DNA of 64,000 nt from Klebsiella michiganensis (GTDB lineage: Bacteria; Pseudomonadota; Gammaproteobacteria; Enterobacterales; Enterobacteriaceae). The notes below the pieces were generated by a model. That model was not told the DNA's origin. It was given only the letters and a program-made list of their open reading frames with translations, and did not search any database. Each line of letters begins with the position of its first letter. Position 1 is the first letter of the stretch. The position numbers were made by a program, and so were the translations under genes. Below, one piece after another: positions 28,483 through 41,157 of the stretch. Location of the stretch: contig NZ_PRDB01000009.1 of NCBI RefSeq assembly GCF_002925905.1, forward strand, positions 62,001 to 126,000, in the 5' to 3' direction.

Positions 28483-29133
28483 GCGGGAAAAGCTAACAAA
28501 CATCACAAAAACTGGTAACAAAATGTAAGTGTAAAAACTAACCCCAGACGTGTGAAATTGCCGCTGCGGTTCGTTTTTTTCAAATTTTATTGATTAATAG
28601 AAACTTTTGTTGATTTCTTTTGAGCTAAATCAGTAAGTTAGATCTGCTCCTCCTCTCATTTCTCGACTTTTCTCTGCACTTTCAATACTTCCTGCTAATG
28701 TTAAAAAACCATCTGGTTTGTTGCTGTTTTCTTGGTTGAATTAACAAAAGCGTGTCGCAGATCAAGAAAATACCCCTCCTTAGGGGGAGGAATCGTGTCT
28801 GAATCCTGTCAAAATAGGCGGGTAATTTTGATTTACGGCGGAAACGGACACGATTCAACAACACTAAAGCCGAACAGTATGCAAGGTTATTCCGCATGAA
28901 AGGGCATTTAATGTTAATGAAAAAAATCCAATGTAAATTAATGTTGTGAAAACTTTTGTTAAAGTTGACAAAAGGTTAATGAAAGGAGTAAAAAGCCACC
29001 GCAACTGGCCTTCCACATCACCCAGGGACGCTTTTTTGCACGGCTATTTTTTTATTCCTCCCCGTGAAACGCTGTGGCGTTCATCTGCCAGTAAGAGCAG
29101 AGGGTTTTAGCGCTACACTTTTTTGGTTAAGCA
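28483..29133 (+). other. nuo operon promoter and leader region
   Basis: These 651 bp separate lrhA from nuoA and hold no credible gene. They are AT-rich to about 28980. Notable are a G-rich hairpin CCCCTCC/GGGGGAGG near 28773-28790 and a perfect 10-bp inverted repeat GAATCGTGTC (28790-28799) with GACACGATTC (28847-28856). The E. coli nuo promoter region is long and binds ArcA, NarL, Fis and IHF. I cannot place those sites here. Confidence 0.5.
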
Positions 29134-29580
29134 ATGCGTATGTCAACATCCACTGAAGTCATCGCTCATCATTGGGCATTCGCTATATTTCTCATCATCG
29201 CTATCGGCCTGTGCTGCCTGATGCTCGTCGGCGGCTGGTACCTTGGCGGACGCGCGCGCGCGCGAAGCAAGAACACGCCGTTTGAATCCGGGATCGACTC
29301 CGTCGGTTCGGCTCGCTTACGTCTTTCTGCGAAGTTTTATCTGGTTGCCATGTTCTTCGTTATCTTCGACGTGGAAGCCCTGTATCTCTACGCATGGTCG
29401 ACTTCTATCCGTGAAAGCGGCTGGGTCGGCTTTGTGGAAGCCGCAATTTTCATTTTAGTGCTACTGGCTGGTCTGGTTTACCTCGTTCGTATCGGCGCAC
29501 TGGACTGGACGCCTGCGCGCTCCCGTCGCACGCTGGTTAACCCGGAAACAGACAGTCCCACTAACCGTCATACGCAGTAA
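29134..29580 (+). CDS. nuoA: NADH dehydrogenase I subunit NuoA
   Basis: NuoA is a three-helix membrane subunit of complex I near the quinone channel. The 148-aa product includes the conserved acidic segments [20 protein letters not shown] and [15 protein letters not shown]. It is the first gene of the 13-gene nuo operon, with a 15-bp gap to nuoB. The two possible ATGs (29134 and 29140) differ by two codons. Confidence 0.97.
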   Translation: MRMSTSTEVIAHHWAFAIFLIIAIGLCCLMLVGGWYLGGRARARSKNTPFESGIDSVGSARLRLSAKFYLVAMFFVIFDVEALYLYAWSTSIRESGWVGFVEAAIFILVLLAGLVYLVRIGALDWTPARSRRTLVNPETDSPTNRHTQ

Positions 29581-29595
29581 AAGCGAGGCAATAAG

Positions 29596-30270
29596 ATGGA
29601 TTATACGCTCACCCGCATCGATCCTAACGGTGAGAACGACCGTTACCCCCTGCAAAAACAGGAGATCGTAACCGACCCCCTGGAGCAAGAAGTCAATAAA
29701 AGCGTGTATATGGGGAAACTCGAACACGCCTTGCATGACATGGTGAACTGGGGCCGTAAGAACTCAATCTGGCCTTACAACTTCGGCCTTTCTTGCTGCT
29801 ACGTGGAAATGGTGACGTCATTCACCGCGGTGCATGACGTTGCGCGCTTTGGTGCAGAAGTATTACGTGCCTCCCCGCGTCAGGCTGACCTGATGGTGGT
29901 TGCCGGCACCTGCTTTACCAAAATGGCGCCGGTCATTCAGCGTCTTTATGACCAGATGCTGGAGCCGAAGTGGGTTATCTCGATGGGCGCATGCGCCAAC
30001 TCCGGCGGAATGTACGATATTTACTCTGTCGTCCAGGGCGTGGATAAGTTTATTCCGGTCGATGTTTACATCCCGGGCTGCCCGCCGCGTCCGGAAGCTT
30101 ATATGCAGGCGCTGATGCTGCTGCAGGAATCCATTGGTAAAGAACGCCGTCCGCTCTCGTGGGTGGTTGGCGATCAGGGCGTGTACCGCGCCAATATGCA
30201 GTCGGAACGCGAGCGTAAACGCGGCGAACGTATTGCAGTGACCAATCTGCGGACTCCGGACGAGATTTAA
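29596..30270 (+). CDS. nuoB: NADH dehydrogenase I subunit NuoB
   Basis: NuoB carries the N2 [4Fe-4S] cluster that reduces quinone. Cluster ligands are the tandem cysteines in [10 protein letters not shown] and later ones in VVAGTCFTK and [11 protein letters not shown]. The product is 224 aa, four longer than I recall for E. coli because of a short insertion around [13 protein letters not shown] near residue 43. It is followed by an 86-bp gap and nuoC. Confidence 0.97.
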   Translation: MDYTLTRIDPNGENDRYPLQKQEIVTDPLEQEVNKSVYMGKLEHALHDMVNWGRKNSIWPYNFGLSCCYVEMVTSFTAVHDVARFGAEVLRASPRQADLMVVAGTCFTKMAPVIQRLYDQMLEPKWVISMGACANSGGMYDIYSVVQGVDKFIPVDVYIPGCPPRPEAYMQALMLLQESIGKERRPLSWVVGDQGVYRANMQSERERKRGERIAVTNLRTPDEI

Positions 30271-30356
30271 CTTGCGCCTGCGGGCGGGATAAAAACTTCG
30301 CAAATCAATCTACTACAGCGCGAAGCCTCGCCGGCAGTCACCACGGACCTTTTGCA

Positions 30357-32165
30357 ATGGTGAACAATATGACCGATTTAACCGCGCATGACGCCGCACC
30401 AGCCTGGCAAACCCGCGATCACCTTGATGACCCGGTGATCGGCGAACTGCGCAACCGTTTTGGGCCGGATGCCTTTACCGTTCAGCCAACCCGCACCGGC
30501 GTTCCGGTGGTTTGGGTGAAGCGTGAACAGCTGCTTGAGGTGGGTGATTTCCTGAGGAAATTGCCGAAGCCTTACGTGATGCTGTTTGACCTGCACGGCA
30601 TGGATGAACGTCTGCGCACGCACCGCGACGGTTTACCCGCCGCGGATTTTTCCGTTTTCTATCATCTGATTTCAATAGACCGCAACCGCGACATCATGCT
30701 CAAGGTTGCCTTGTCTGAAAACGATCTGCATCTGCCGACCTTCACCAAACTGTTCCCTAACGCCAACTGGTATGAGCGTGAAACCTGGGAGATGTTTGGC
30801 GTGACCTTCGATGGTCACCCGAATCTGCGCCGCATCATGATGCCGCCGACCTGGGAAGGTCACCCGCTGCGTAAAGACTACCCGGCGCGCGCCACCGAAT
30901 TTGACCCGTTTGAGCTGACCAAAGCCAAACAGGATCTGGAAATGGAAGCGCTGACCTTCAAACCGGAAGAGTGGGGCATGAAGCGCGGGACCGAAAACGA
31001 GGACTTCATGTTCCTTAACCTCGGCCCGAACCACCCCTCCGCTCACGGTGCGTTCCGTATTATTCTGCAGCTTGATGGCGAAGAGATCATCGACTGCGTG
31101 CCAGATATCGGCTACCACCACCGCGGCGCCGAGAAAATGGGCGAGCGCCAGTCCTGGCACAGCTACATTCCGTATACCGACCGTATTGAATATCTCGGCG
31201 GCTGCGTTAACGAAATGCCTTACGTGCTGGCGGTTGAGAAACTGGCGGGAATAACCGTGCCGGATCGCGTCAACGTGATCCGCGTGATGCTCTCCGAGCT
31301 GTTCCGTATCAACAGCCATCTGCTGTACATCTCCACCTTTATTCAGGACGTCGGGGCGATGACGCCGGTGTTCTTTGCCTTTACCGACCGTCAAAAGATC
31401 TACGATCTGGTGGAAGCGATCACCGGTTTCCGTATGCACCCGGCCTGGTTCCGCATCGGCGGCGTCGCGCACGACCTGCCCCGCGGCTGGGATCGCCTGC
31501 TGCGCGAATTCCTCGAGTGGATGCCGAAGCGTCTGGATTCCTATGAGAAAGCCGCGCTGCGCAACACCATCCTGATCGGTCGTTCGAAAGGGGTTGCCGC
31601 CTACAACGCCAAAGAAGCGCTGGAGTGGGGCACCACCGGCGCGGGCCTGCGCGCGACCGGCATCGGCTTCGACGTACGTAAATGGCGTCCCTATTCTGGC
31701 TATGAAAACTTCGACTTTGAGATCCCGACCGGCGGTGGCGTCTCCGACTGCTACACCCGCGTGATGCTGAAAGTGGAAGAGCTGCGCCAGAGCCTGCGCA
31801 TTCTTCAGCAGTGCCTCGATAACATGCCGGAAGGCCCGTTCAAGGCGGATCATCCGCTGACGACGCCGCCGCCAAAAGAGCGCACGCTGCAGCATATCGA
31901 AACCCTGATTACGCACTTCCTGCAGGTTTCCTGGGGCCCGGTCATGCCGGCGCAAGAATCCTTCCAGATGATTGAAGCGACCAAGGGTATTAACAGTTAC
32001 TACCTGACCAGCGACGGCAGCACCATGAGCTACCGCACCCGCGTGCGCACGCCAAGCTTCGCGCACCTGCAGCAGATCCCGGCCGCTATTCGCGGCAGTC
32101 TGGTCTCCGACCTGATTGTCTATCTGGGTAGTATCGATTTTGTTATGTCAGACGTGGACCGCTAA
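30357..32165 (+). CDS. nuoC: NADH dehydrogenase I fused subunit NuoCD
   Basis: The 602-aa protein fuses the 30-kDa (NuoC, about residues 1-170) and 49-kDa (NuoD) subunits, as is usual in enterobacteria. The NuoC part includes [22 protein letters not shown]; the NuoD part includes [14 protein letters not shown] and the quinone-site region [16 protein letters not shown]. It belongs to the peripheral arm. Two bases separate it from nuoE. Confidence 0.97.
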   Translation: MVNNMTDLTAHDAAPAWQTRDHLDDPVIGELRNRFGPDAFTVQPTRTGVPVVWVKREQLLEVGDFLRKLPKPYVMLFDLHGMDERLRTHRDGLPAADFSVFYHLISIDRNRDIMLKVALSENDLHLPTFTKLFPNANWYERETWEMFGVTFDGHPNLRRIMMPPTWEGHPLRKDYPARATEFDPFELTKAKQDLEMEALTFKPEEWGMKRGTENEDFMFLNLGPNHPSAHGAFRIILQLDGEEIIDCVPDIGYHHRGAEKMGERQSWHSYIPYTDRIEYLGGCVNEMPYVLAVEKLAGITVPDRVNVIRVMLSELFRINSHLLYISTFIQDVGAMTPVFFAFTDRQKIYDLVEAITGFRMHPAWFRIGGVAHDLPRGWDRLLREFLEWMPKRLDSYEKAALRNTILIGRSKGVAAYNAKEALEWGTTGAGLRATGIGFDVRKWRPYSGYENFDFEIPTGGGVSDCYTRVMLKVEELRQSLRILQQCLDNMPEGPFKADHPLTTPPPKERTLQHIETLITHFLQVSWGPVMPAQESFQMIEATKGINSYYLTSDGSTMSYRTRVRTPSFAHLQQIPAAIRGSLVSDLIVYLGSIDFVMSDVDR

Positions 32166-32167
32166 TT

Positions 32168-32668
32168 ATGCACGAGAATCAACAACCACAAACCGAGGCT
32201 TTTGAGCTGAGTGCGGCAGAGCGTGAGGCGATTGAGCACGAGAAGCACCACTACGAAGACCCGCGTGCGGCGTCCATTGAAGCGCTGAAGATCGTTCAGA
32301 AGCAGCGCGGCTGGGTGCCGGACGGCGCAATCTACGCTATCGCCGATGTGCTGGGGATCCCGGCCAGCGACGTAGAAGGCGTTGCGACCTTCTACAGCCA
32401 GATTTTCCGCCAGCCGGTGGGCCGTCACGTGATTCGCTACTGCGACAGCGTGGTGTGCCACATCACCGGGTTCCAGGGCATTCAGTCGGCGATTGAGAAG
32501 AAGCTGGATATCAAACCGGGTCAAACCACCTTTGATGGCCGCTTCACCCTGCTGCCGACCTGCTGCCTGGGCAACTGCGACAAGGGGCCGACCATGATGA
32601 TTGATGAGGACACTCACAGTTATCTGACGCCGGAAGCGATTCCTGACCTCCTGGAGCGGTATAAATGA
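32168..32668 (+). CDS. nuoE: NADH dehydrogenase I subunit NuoE
   Basis: NuoE is a 166-aa thioredoxin-like subunit with the N1a [2Fe-2S] cluster. Its four ligands lie in RYCDSVVCH and [11 protein letters not shown]. It forms the NADH-input module with NuoF and NuoG. Its stop overlaps the nuoF ATG by four bases. Confidence 0.97.
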   Translation: MHENQQPQTEAFELSAAEREAIEHEKHHYEDPRAASIEALKIVQKQRGWVPDGAIYAIADVLGIPASDVEGVATFYSQIFRQPVGRHVIRYCDSVVCHITGFQGIQSAIEKKLDIKPGQTTFDGRFTLLPTCCLGNCDKGPTMMIDEDTHSYLTPEAIPDLLERYK

Positions 32669-34002
32669 AAACCATTATTCGTACTGCCGAAACCCATCCG
32701 TTAACCTGGCGTCTGCGCGACGACAAACAGCCGGTATGGCTGGATGAATACCAGAGTAAAAACGGCTACGCCGGGGCGCGTAAAGCGCTCTCCGGCATGG
32801 CGCCGGATGAAATCGTCACTGCGGTAAAAGACGCTGGCCTGAAAGGGCGCGGCGGCGCGGGCTTTTCCACCGGTCTGAAGTGGAGCCTGATGCCGAAAGA
32901 CGAGTCCATGAACATCCGTTACCTGCTGTGTAACGCCGATGAAATGGAGCCGGGCACCTATAAAGACCGCCTGCTGATGGAACAGCTGCCGCACCTGCTG
33001 GTGGAAGGCATGCTGATCTCCGCGTTCGCGCTGAAAGCCTGGCGCGGCTATATCTTCCTGCGCGGCGAATATATCGAAGCGGCGCAGCATCTGCGCCGGG
33101 CCATTGCCGAAGCGACCGAAGCGGGCCTGTTGGGTAAAAATATCCTTGGCACCGGTTTTGACTTCGAACTGTTTGTGCACACCGGGGCAGGGCGCTATAT
33201 CTGCGGCGAAGAAACCGCACTGATTAACTCCCTCGAAGGCCGCCGCGCCAACCCACGTTCGAAGCCGCCGTTCCCGGCCAGCTCGGGCGTCTGGGGCAAA
33301 CCGACCTGCGTAAACAACGTTGAAACCCTGTGCAACGTCCCGGCGATTCTGGCCAACGGCGTCGAGTGGTATCAGAACATTTCGACCAGTAAAGACGCCG
33401 GCACCAAGCTGATGGGTTTCTCCGGCCGCGTGAAGAATCCGGGCGTCTGGGAGCTGCCGTTCGGCACCACCGCGCGCGAGATCCTCGAAGAGTACGCGGG
33501 CGGCATGCGCGATGGCCTGAAGTTCAAAGCCTGGCAGCCGGGTGGCGCGGGCACCGACTTCTTGACCGAAGCGCATCTCGACCTGCCGATGGAATTCGAA
33601 AGCATTGGTAAAGCGGGCAGCCGTCTGGGCACCGCGCTGGCGATGGCGGTTGACCATGAGATTGGCATGGTGCCGCTGGTACGCAACCTGGAAGAGTTCT
33701 TTGCCCGTGAGTCCTGCGGCTGGTGTACGCCTTGCCGTGACGGTCTGCCGTGGAGCGTGAAAATTCTGCGCGCTCTCGAGCGCGGCGAAGGCCAGCCGGG
33801 TGATATCGAGACGCTTGAGCAACTGTGTCGATTCCTCGGTCCGGGTAAAACCTTCTGCGCGCACGCGCCGGGTGCGGTTGAGCCGCTACAGAGCGCGATT
33901 AAATATTTCCGCGAAGAATTCGAAGCTGGCATTAAACAGCAGTTCAGCAATACCCATGCAATCAACGGGATTCAGCCGAACCTGCTTAAGACGCGCTGGT
34001 AA
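32665..34002 (+). CDS. nuoF: NADH dehydrogenase I subunit NuoF
   Basis: NuoF binds NADH, FMN and the N3 [4Fe-4S] cluster. The 445-aa product has the glycine-rich nucleotide region [18 protein letters not shown], the FMN-site segment [14 protein letters not shown], and cluster ligands in [12 protein letters not shown] plus a later cysteine in [11 protein letters not shown]. The length equals that of E. coli. Confidence 0.97.
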   Translation: MKTIIRTAETHPLTWRLRDDKQPVWLDEYQSKNGYAGARKALSGMAPDEIVTAVKDAGLKGRGGAGFSTGLKWSLMPKDESMNIRYLLCNADEMEPGTYKDRLLMEQLPHLLVEGMLISAFALKAWRGYIFLRGEYIEAAQHLRRAIAEATEAGLLGKNILGTGFDFELFVHTGAGRYICGEETALINSLEGRRANPRSKPPFPASSGVWGKPTCVNNVETLCNVPAILANGVEWYQNISTSKDAGTKLMGFSGRVKNPGVWELPFGTTAREILEEYAGGMRDGLKFKAWQPGGAGTDFLTEAHLDLPMEFESIGKAGSRLGTALAMAVDHEIGMVPLVRNLEEFFARESCGWCTPCRDGLPWSVKILRALERGEGQPGDIETLEQLCRFLGPGKTFCAHAPGAVEPLQSAIKYFREEFEAGIKQQFSNTHAINGIQPNLLKTRW

Positions 34003-34034
34003 TCTAAAGGTTTTTTTATTTTGGAAGCACGCTA

Positions 34035-36761
34035 ATGGCTACGATTCATGTAGACGGCAAAGAGTACGAGGTCAACGGAGCGGACAACCTGTTAGAAGCT
34101 TGTCTCTCTCTGGGTCTTGATATTCCTTACTTTTGCTGGCATCCGGCGCTGGGAAGCGTTGGTGCTTGCCGCCAGTGTGCGGTGAAGCAATATCAGAACG
34201 CGGAAGACACGCGTGGCCGCCTGGTGATGTCCTGTATGACACCGGCATCCGACGGCACTTTTATTTCCATCGACGACGCAGAAGCGAAGCAGTTCCGCGA
34301 AAGCGTAGTTGAGTGGCTGATGACCAACCACCCGCACGACTGTCCGGTGTGCGAAGAGGGCGGCAACTGCCACTTACAGGATATGACCGTAATGACCGGT
34401 CATAGCTTCCGTCGCTACCGCTTTACCAAGCGTACCCACCGCAACCAGGATCTGGGGCCGTTCATCTCTCACGAAATGAACCGCTGCATCGCCTGCTACC
34501 GCTGCGTTCGCTACTACAAAGACTATGCCGACGGTACCGACCTGGGCGTCTACGGCGCTCACGACAATGTCTACTTTGGCCGTCCGGAAGACGGTACGCT
34601 GGAAAGCGAGTTCTCCGGTAACCTGGTGGAAGTCTGTCCGACCGGCGTCTTTACCGATAAAACGCACTCCGAGCGCTATAACCGTAAGTGGGACATGCAG
34701 TTTGCGCCAAGCATCTGCCAGCAGTGTTCCATCGGCTGTAACATCAGCCCCGGCGAGCGCTACGGCGAACTGCGTCGTATCGAAAACCGTTATAACGGTA
34801 CCGTTAACCGCTACTTCCTCTGCGACCGCGGTCGTTTCGGCTATGGCTATGTCAATCTGAAAGATCGTCCGCGTCAGCCGGTTCAGCGCCGCGGCGACGA
34901 TCTGATCACCCTCAACGCCGAACAGGCGATGCAGGGGGCGGCAGATATCCTGCGCCAGTCGAAGAAGGTGATTGGTATCGGCTCCCCGCGCGCCAGCATT
35001 GAAAGCAACTTTGCGCTGCGCGAGCTGGTCGGCGCCGAAAACTTCTATACCGGCATCGCGAAGGGCGAACAAGCGCGCCTGCAGATGATGCTGAAAGTGC
35101 TGCGCGAAGGCGGTATTCATACCCCGGCGCTGCGCGAGATCGAATCCTACGATGCGGTGCTGATCCTCGGTGAGGACATCACCCAGACCGGCGCGCGTAT
35201 CGCGCTGGCGGTGCGTCAGGCGGTGAAAGGCAAAGCGCGTGAAATGGCGGCGGCGCAGAAAGTCGCCGACTGGCAGATCGCCGCGATCCTTAACATCGGC
35301 CAGCGCGCGAAGCATCCGCTGTTCGTGACCAATATCGACGACACGCGTCTTGATGATATCGCCGCATGGACCTACCGCGCGCCGGTGGAAGATCAGGCGC
35401 GTCTAGGCTTCGCCATCGCCCACGCGCTGGACGATAGCGCGCCGGCGGTCGAAGGGCTGAGCAGCGAGCTGAAAGGCAAAATCGACGTGATCGTTCAGGC
35501 GTTAGCCGGAGCGAAAAAACCGCTGATTGTTTCCGGAACCAACGCCGGCAGCATCGAGGTGATTCAGGCCGCCGCGAACGTGGCGAAAGCCCTGAAAGGC
35601 CGCGGCGCTGACGTTGGCGTGACCATGGTCGCCCGGGCAGTGAACAGCGTAGGACTCGGGATGATCGGCGGCGGCTCGCTTGAAGAGGCGCTGAGCGAAC
35701 TGGAGACCGGTAACGCCGATGCGGTTATCGTGCTGGAAAACGACCTGCACCGCCACGCTTCAGCCGCCCGCGTTGACGCGGCGCTGGCGAAAGCGCCGCT
35801 GGTCATGGTGGTTGACCATCAGCGTACCGCGATTATGGAAAAAGCGCATCTGGTGCTCTCCGCGGCAAGCTTCGCGGAAAGCGACGGTACCGTGGTCAAC
35901 AACGAAGGTCGCGCCCAGCGCTTCTTCCAGGTTTACGACCCGGCCTACTACGACGCGAAAACCGTGATGCTGGAAAGCTGGCGCTGGCTGCACTCATTGC
36001 ACAGCACCGTTAACAATCGCCAGGTTGACTGGACGCAGCTGGACCACGTGATTGACGCCGCCATTGCCGCGCTACCGCAGCTGGCCGGTATCAAAGACGC
36101 CGCGCCGGATGCGACCTTCCGCATTCGCGGTCAGAAGCTGGCCCGTGAACCGCACCGCTATAGCGGTCGTACGGCGATGCGCGCCAACATCAGCGTGCAT
36201 GAACCCCGTCAGCCGCAGGATAAAGACACCATGTTTGCCTTCTCCATGGAAGGGAACAACCAGCCGTCCGCGCCGCGCTCGCAAATTCCCTTTGCATGGG
36301 CTCCGGGCTGGAACTCCCCGCAGGCGTGGAACAAGTTCCAGGATGAAGTGGGCGGTAAACTGCGCCACGGCGATCCGGGCGTGCGTCTGATTGAAGCCTC
36401 CGCCAGCGGTCTTGAGTACTTTACCGCGGTACCGGCAAGCTTCCAGGCTGAAGAAGGGAAATGGCGTATCGCGCCTTACTACCATCTGTTCGGCAGCGAC
36501 GAGCTGTCGCAGCGTGCTCCGGTATTCCAGAGCCGCATGCCGCAGCCGTACGTTAAGCTGAACCCGGCAGATGCCGCGAAGCTTGGCGTGAACGAAGGGG
36601 CGATGGTTTCCTTCAGCGTTGATGGCCAGGCGCTTAGCCTGCCGCTGGTAATCTCGGCGGGGCTGACGGCAGGGCAGGTTGGCTTACCGATGGGCATGCC
36701 AGGGATTGCGCCGGTGCTGACCGGAGCGCGTATTGATACTCTGCAGGAGGCGAAAGCATGA
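34035..36761 (+). CDS. nuoG: NADH dehydrogenase I subunit NuoG
   Basis: NuoG is the 908-aa, largest peripheral-arm subunit. Cys34, Cys45, Cys48 and Cys67 bind the N1b [2Fe-2S] cluster; further clusters use [28 protein letters not shown] and the extra N7-type motif [10 protein letters not shown]. The remainder is a molybdopterin-oxidoreductase-like fold without its cofactor. Its stop overlaps the nuoH ATG by four bases. Confidence 0.97.
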   Translation: MATIHVDGKEYEVNGADNLLEACLSLGLDIPYFCWHPALGSVGACRQCAVKQYQNAEDTRGRLVMSCMTPASDGTFISIDDAEAKQFRESVVEWLMTNHPHDCPVCEEGGNCHLQDMTVMTGHSFRRYRFTKRTHRNQDLGPFISHEMNRCIACYRCVRYYKDYADGTDLGVYGAHDNVYFGRPEDGTLESEFSGNLVEVCPTGVFTDKTHSERYNRKWDMQFAPSICQQCSIGCNISPGERYGELRRIENRYNGTVNRYFLCDRGRFGYGYVNLKDRPRQPVQRRGDDLITLNAEQAMQGAADILRQSKKVIGIGSPRASIESNFALRELVGAENFYTGIAKGEQARLQMMLKVLREGGIHTPALREIESYDAVLILGEDITQTGARIALAVRQAVKGKAREMAAAQKVADWQIAAILNIGQRAKHPLFVTNIDDTRLDDIAAWTYRAPVEDQARLGFAIAHALDDSAPAVEGLSSELKGKIDVIVQALAGAKKPLIVSGTNAGSIEVIQAAANVAKALKGRGADVGVTMVARAVNSVGLGMIGGGSLEEALSELETGNADAVIVLENDLHRHASAARVDAALAKAPLVMVVDHQRTAIMEKAHLVLSAASFAESDGTVVNNEGRAQRFFQVYDPAYYDAKTVMLESWRWLHSLHSTVNNRQVDWTQLDHVIDAAIAALPQLAGIKDAAPDATFRIRGQKLAREPHRYSGRTAMRANISVHEPRQPQDKDTMFAFSMEGNNQPSAPRSQIPFAWAPGWNSPQAWNKFQDEVGGKLRHGDPGVRLIEASASGLEYFTAVPASFQAEEGKWRIAPYYHLFGSDELSQRAPVFQSRMPQPYVKLNPADAAKLGVNEGAMVSFSVDGQALSLPLVISAGLTAGQVGLPMGMPGIAPVLTGARIDTLQEAKA

Positions 36762-37735
36762 GTTGGTTAACTCCCGATCTCATCGACATTCTGTTAGGCA
36801 TCCTTAAAGCGGTGGTGATTCTGCTGGTGGTGGTGACCTGCGGCGCGTTTATGAGCTTTGGCGAACGTCGTCTGCTGGGCCTGTTCCAGAACCGTTACGG
36901 GCCTAACCGCGTGGGCTGGGGCGGTTCGCTGCAGCTCGTCGCCGACATGATCAAAATGTTCTTTAAAGAGGACTGGGTTCCGCGCTTCTCGGATCGCGTG
37001 ATCTTTACTCTGGCGCCGGTGATTGCCTTTACTTCGCTGCTGCTGGCCTTCGCCATTGTGCCGGTCAGCCCGACGTGGGTGGTGGCCGATCTGAACATCG
37101 GGATCCTGTTCTTCCTGATGATGGCAGGTCTGGCGGTCTATGCGGTGCTGTTCGCCGGCTGGTCGAGCAACAACAAATACTCGCTGCTTGGCGCGATGCG
37201 TGCTTCTGCCCAGACCCTGAGCTACGAAGTGTTCCTCGGGCTTTCCCTGATGGGCGTGGTGGCGCAGGCCGGTTCATTCAACATGACCGATATCGTCAAC
37301 AACCAGGCGCATCTGTGGAACGTCATCCCTCAGTTCTTCGGCTTCGTGACCTTTGCGATTGCGGGCGTAGCGGTATGTCACCGTCACCCGTTTGACCAAC
37401 CGGAAGCGGAACAGGAGCTGGCTGACGGTTATCACATCGAATACTCCGGCATGAAGTTCGGTCTGTTCTTCGTCGGTGAATATATCGGGATTGTTACCGT
37501 ATCGGCGCTGATTGTGACGCTGTTCTTCGGCGGCTGGAATGGCCCATGGTTACCTCCTTTCATCTGGTTCGCGCTGAAAACCGCGTTCTTTATGATGATG
37601 TTCATTTTGATCCGCGCATCATTACCGCGTCCGCGCTATGACCAGGTAATGTCCTTTGGCTGGAAGGTATGCCTGCCGTTAACGCTGATCAACTTGTTGG
37701 TAACGGCGGCTGTCATTCTCTGGCAGGCGCAATAA
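36758..37735 (+). CDS. nuoH: NADH dehydrogenase I subunit NuoH
   Basis: NuoH joins the peripheral and membrane arms and forms part of the quinone chamber. The 325-aa product has about eight hydrophobic segments and the loops [22 protein letters not shown] and [26 protein letters not shown], the latter rich in conserved acidic residues. It is followed by nuoI after 14 bp. Confidence 0.97.
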   Translation: MSWLTPDLIDILLGILKAVVILLVVVTCGAFMSFGERRLLGLFQNRYGPNRVGWGGSLQLVADMIKMFFKEDWVPRFSDRVIFTLAPVIAFTSLLLAFAIVPVSPTWVVADLNIGILFFLMMAGLAVYAVLFAGWSSNNKYSLLGAMRASAQTLSYEVFLGLSLMGVVAQAGSFNMTDIVNNQAHLWNVIPQFFGFVTFAIAGVAVCHRHPFDQPEAEQELADGYHIEYSGMKFGLFFVGEYIGIVTVSALIVTLFFGGWNGPWLPPFIWFALKTAFFMMMFILIRASLPRPRYDQVMSFGWKVCLPLTLINLLVTAAVILWQAQ

Positions 37736-37749
37736 GGGGTGAATTGACC

Positions 37750-38292
37750 ATGACCTTAAAAGAATTATTGGTAGGGTTTGGCACCCAGGTCCGCAGTATC
37801 TGCATGATCGGGATGCACGCCTTTGCCAAACGTGAAACTCGGATGTACCCGGAAGAGCCGGTATATCTGCCGCCGCGCTACCGTGGCCGCATCGTGCTGA
37901 CGCGCGATCCGGACGGCGAAGAGCGCTGCGTTGCCTGTAACCTGTGTGCGGTAGCCTGTCCGGTAGGCTGTATCTCTCTGCAAAAAGCGGAGACCAAAGA
38001 CGGCCGCTGGTACCCGGAGTTTTTCCGCATCAACTTCTCGCGCTGCATTTTCTGCGGCCTGTGCGAAGAAGCGTGCCCGACCACGGCGATTCAGTTGACC
38101 CCGGACTTTGAGCTGGGCGAATACAAACGTCAGGATCTGGTGTACGAAAAAGAGGATCTGCTGATTTCCGGTCCGGGTAAATACCCGGAATATAACTTCT
38201 ACCGGATGGCGGGTATGGCAATCGACGGCAAAGATAAGGGCGAAGCAGAGAACGAAGCTAAGCCTATCGACGTCAAGAGCCTGTTACCGTAA
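37750..38292 (+). CDS. nuoI: NADH dehydrogenase I subunit NuoI
   Basis: NuoI is a 180-aa ferredoxin-like subunit with two [4Fe-4S] clusters (N6a and N6b), bound by [14 protein letters not shown] and [13 protein letters not shown]. The ATG at 37750 has an AAGGGG site. The frame is open back to 37669 inside nuoH, but those residues are not part of the family. Confidence 0.97.
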   Translation: MTLKELLVGFGTQVRSICMIGMHAFAKRETRMYPEEPVYLPPRYRGRIVLTRDPDGEERCVACNLCAVACPVGCISLQKAETKDGRWYPEFFRINFSRCIFCGLCEEACPTTAIQLTPDFELGEYKRQDLVYEKEDLLISGPGKYPEYNFYRMAGMAIDGKDKGEAENEAKPIDVKSLLP

Positions 38293-38302
38293 GGAGAGGG
38301 CA

Positions 38303-38857
38303 ATGGAATTCGCTTTTTATATCTGTGGCCTGATAGCCATCCTCGCAACCCTGCGGGTGATCACCCACACCAATCCGGTGCACGCGCTGCTGTACCTGAT
38401 CATTTCGCTGTTGGCGATCGCCGGGGTGTTCTTCTCCTTAGGGGCTTATTTCGCCGGTGCGCTGGAAATTATCGTCTACGCCGGGGCCATCATGGTGCTG
38501 TTCGTGTTCGTGGTGATGATGCTCAACCTGGGCGGCAGCGAAATCGAGCAGGAGCGCCAGTGGCTGAAACCTGGGATCTGGATCGGTCCGGCCATTCTCG
38601 CAGCGGTACTGCTGGTGGTTATCGTTTACGCCATCCTTGGTATTAACGATCAGGGTATCGACGGCGCGGCGATTAACGCCAAAGAGGTCGGTATTGCGCT
38701 GTTTGGTCCGTACGTTCTGGCGGTGGAGCTGGCCTCCATGCTGCTGCTCGCGGGCCTGGTTGTTGCCTTCCATATCGGCCGTGAAGAGCGCGTCGGGGAA
38801 GTGCTGAGCAACCGTCCGAACGACAGCGATAAAAGAAAAACGGAGGAACACGCATGA
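38303..38857 (+). CDS. nuoJ: NADH dehydrogenase I subunit NuoJ
   Basis: NuoJ is a 184-aa membrane subunit with five hydrophobic segments, including [22 protein letters not shown]. It lies at the junction of the arms. The AAGGAGAGGGC ribosome site is strong and its stop overlaps the nuoK start by four bases. Confidence 0.97.
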   Translation: MEFAFYICGLIAILATLRVITHTNPVHALLYLIISLLAIAGVFFSLGAYFAGALEIIVYAGAIMVLFVFVVMMLNLGGSEIEQERQWLKPGIWIGPAILAAVLLVVIVYAILGINDQGIDGAAINAKEVGIALFGPYVLAVELASMLLLAGLVVAFHIGREERVGEVLSNRPNDSDKRKTEEHA

Positions 38858-39156
38858 TCCCCTTAACACATGGACTGATCCTCGCCTCTGTCCTGTTTGT
38901 CCTCGGCCTGACGGGGCTGGTCATCCGCCGCAATCTGCTGTTTATGCTGATTAGCCTGGAGATCATGATCAATGCCGCGGCGCTGGCTTTCGTGGTTGCA
39001 GGGAGCTACTGGGGCCAGACCGATGGCCAGATAATGTATATCCTCGCCATCACCCTCGCCGCCGCGGAAGCGAGTATCGGCCTGGCGCTGCTGCTGCAGC
39101 TCCATCGTCGTCGCCAGAACCTGAACATCGATTCAGTAAGTGAGTTGCGCGGATGA
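38854..39156 (+). CDS. nuoK: NADH dehydrogenase I subunit NuoK
   Basis: NuoK is a 100-aa, three-helix subunit with the proton-channel glutamates seen in [13 protein letters not shown] and [17 protein letters not shown]. It overlaps nuoJ and nuoL by four bases each. Confidence 0.97.
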   Translation: MIPLTHGLILASVLFVLGLTGLVIRRNLLFMLISLEIMINAAALAFVVAGSYWGQTDGQIMYILAITLAAAEASIGLALLLQLHRRRQNLNIDSVSELRG

Positions 39157-40994
39157 ACATGCTTGCCTTAACCATTCTTTTGCCATTGATTGGCTTTGTT
39201 TTGCTGGCCTTCTCTCGCGGCCGCTGGTCGGAAAACTTATCCGCCACCGTGGGGGTAGGCTCGGTAGGCCTGGCGGCGCTGGTCACGGCGTTTGTCGGCG
39301 TTGACTTCTTCGCCAACGGCAAACAGGCGGTCAGCGTGCCGCTGTGGACCTGGATGTCGGTGGGCGACTTCAACGTCGGCTTCAACCTGGTGCTGGACGG
39401 TCTCTCTCTGACCATGCTGTCCGTGGTGACCGGCGTCGGCTTCCTGATCCATATGTTCGCCTCCTGGTACATGCGCGGCGAAGAGGGCTACTCTCGCTTC
39501 TTCGCCTATACCAACCTGTTTATCGCCAGCATGGTGGTTCTGGTGCTCGCTGATAACCTGCTGCTGATGTATCTTGGCTGGGAAGGCGTGGGCCTGTGCT
39601 CCTATCTGCTGATCGGCTTCTACTACACCGATCCGAAGAACGGCGCGGCGGCGATGAAAGCCTTTGTGGTGACCCGCGTCGGCGACGTGTTCCTGGCGTT
39701 CGCGCTGTTCATTCTCTACAACGAGCTGGGCACCCTGAACTTCCGCGAAATGGTCGAACTGGCGCCTGCGCACTTCGAAGCCGGTAATAACATGCTGTGG
39801 TGGGCAACCCTGATGCTGCTGGGCGGCGCGGTGGGTAAATCCGCGCAGCTGCCGTTGCAGACCTGGCTTGCGGACGCGATGGCCGGCCCAACCCCGGTCT
39901 CCGCGCTGATCCACGCCGCCACCATGGTGACCGCCGGCGTCTACCTGATTGCGCGTACCCATGGCCTGTTCCTGATGACCCCGGAAATTCTGCATCTGGT
40001 GGGTATCGTCGGAGCGGTAACGCTGGTGCTGGCAGGCTTCGCCGCGCTGGTGCAGACCGATATCAAACGCGTGCTCGCGTATTCCACCATGAGCCAGATT
40101 GGCTACATGTTCCTCGCGCTCGGCGTGCAGGCGTGGGATGCGGCGATTTTCCATCTGATGACCCATGCGTTCTTTAAAGCGCTGCTGTTCCTGTCGTCCG
40201 GTTCGGTGATTCTGGCCTGCCACCACGAACAGAATATCTTCAAGATGGGCGGCCTGCGTAAGTCTATTCCGCTGGTATACGTCTGCTTCCTGGTGGGGGG
40301 CGCGGCGCTGTCCGCGCTGCCGCTGGTGACGGCAGGCTTCTTCAGTAAGGATGAGATTCTGGCGGGCGCGATGGCGAACGGTCATCTGAATCTGATGGTT
40401 GCCGGCCTGGTCGGGGCGTTTATGACCTCCCTGTACACCTTCCGTATGATTTTCATCGTGTTCCACGGCAAAGAACAAATTCACGCTCACGCAGGGAAGG
40501 GGATTACCCATCATCTGCCGCTGATTGTGCTGCTGGTGCTCTCGACCTTCGTTGGCGCGCTGATTGTGCCGCCGCTGGAAGGCGTACTGCCGCAGACCAC
40601 CGAGCTTGAACACGGACGCGTTATGACGCTGGAAATTGCCTCCGGGGTGATTGCTATCGCCGGTATTCTGATTGCCGCCTGGCTGTGGCTGGGTAAACGC
40701 ACGCTGGTGACGTCGATTGCCAACAGCGCGCCGGGTCGTCTGCTCGGTACCTGGTGGTACAACGCCTGGGGCTTTGACTGGCTGTATGACAAGGTGTTCG
40801 TTAAGCCGTTCCTCGGCGTGGCGTGGCTGCTGAAGAGCGATCCGCTGAATGCCCTGATGAACATTCCGGCGATCCTTTCCCGCTTCGCAGGCAAAGGCCT
40901 GGTGGTGAGCGAGAATGGCTATCTGCGCTGGTATGTGGCTTCTATGGGCATCGGCGCTGTCGTGGTGCTGGCGCTGCTGATGGTATTGCGTTGA
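39153..40994 (+). CDS. nuoL: NADH dehydrogenase I antiporter-like subunit NuoL
   Basis: NuoL is the distal proton-pumping subunit, 613 aa, with about 16 membrane helices and the long lateral C-terminal helix. Conserved charged stretches include [50 protein letters not shown] and [13 protein letters not shown]. It is followed by a 163-bp gap with REP-like hairpins. Confidence 0.97.
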   Translation: MNMLALTILLPLIGFVLLAFSRGRWSENLSATVGVGSVGLAALVTAFVGVDFFANGKQAVSVPLWTWMSVGDFNVGFNLVLDGLSLTMLSVVTGVGFLIHMFASWYMRGEEGYSRFFAYTNLFIASMVVLVLADNLLLMYLGWEGVGLCSYLLIGFYYTDPKNGAAAMKAFVVTRVGDVFLAFALFILYNELGTLNFREMVELAPAHFEAGNNMLWWATLMLLGGAVGKSAQLPLQTWLADAMAGPTPVSALIHAATMVTAGVYLIARTHGLFLMTPEILHLVGIVGAVTLVLAGFAALVQTDIKRVLAYSTMSQIGYMFLALGVQAWDAAIFHLMTHAFFKALLFLSSGSVILACHHEQNIFKMGGLRKSIPLVYVCFLVGGAALSALPLVTAGFFSKDEILAGAMANGHLNLMVAGLVGAFMTSLYTFRMIFIVFHGKEQIHAHAGKGITHHLPLIVLLVLSTFVGALIVPPLEGVLPQTTELEHGRVMTLEIASGVIAIAGILIAAWLWLGKRTLVTSIANSAPGRLLGTWWYNAWGFDWLYDKVFVKPFLGVAWLLKSDPLNALMNIPAILSRFAGKGLVVSENGYLRWYVASMGIGAVVVLALLMVLR

Positions 40995-41014
40995 GTTTGA
41001 GGATTGTGGGCGTT

Positions 41015-41073
41015 GTCGGTTAACCCGACTTACAAGCAGTAGGCCCGGCAAGCATAGCGCTGCCGGGCAATAA
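41015..41073 (+). repeat. REP/BIME-like hairpins between nuoL and nuoM
   Basis: A stem GTCGG/CCGAC (41015-41029) is followed by a REP-type hairpin with perfect 8-bp arms GCCCGGCA (41043-41050) and TGCCGGGC (41061-41068). GTAGGCCCGGCAAGC is typical of REP repeats in Klebsiella-like genomes. It lies inside an operon and probably affects mRNA stability. Confidence 0.7.
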
Positions 41074-41157
41074 CACCCGCAATCCGAAGTGAATTTTCTG
41101 TGAGAATTCGTTGAAAATCGGTCCTGAACGGGACTTTAACAAGGAATAAAGATCGCC

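Noticed and set aside
39237-41051. A 604-codon minus-strand open frame opposite nuoL
   Set aside because: It is antisense to a well conserved membrane subunit; its His/Gln/Arg-rich translation is the usual mirror of hydrophobic codons.
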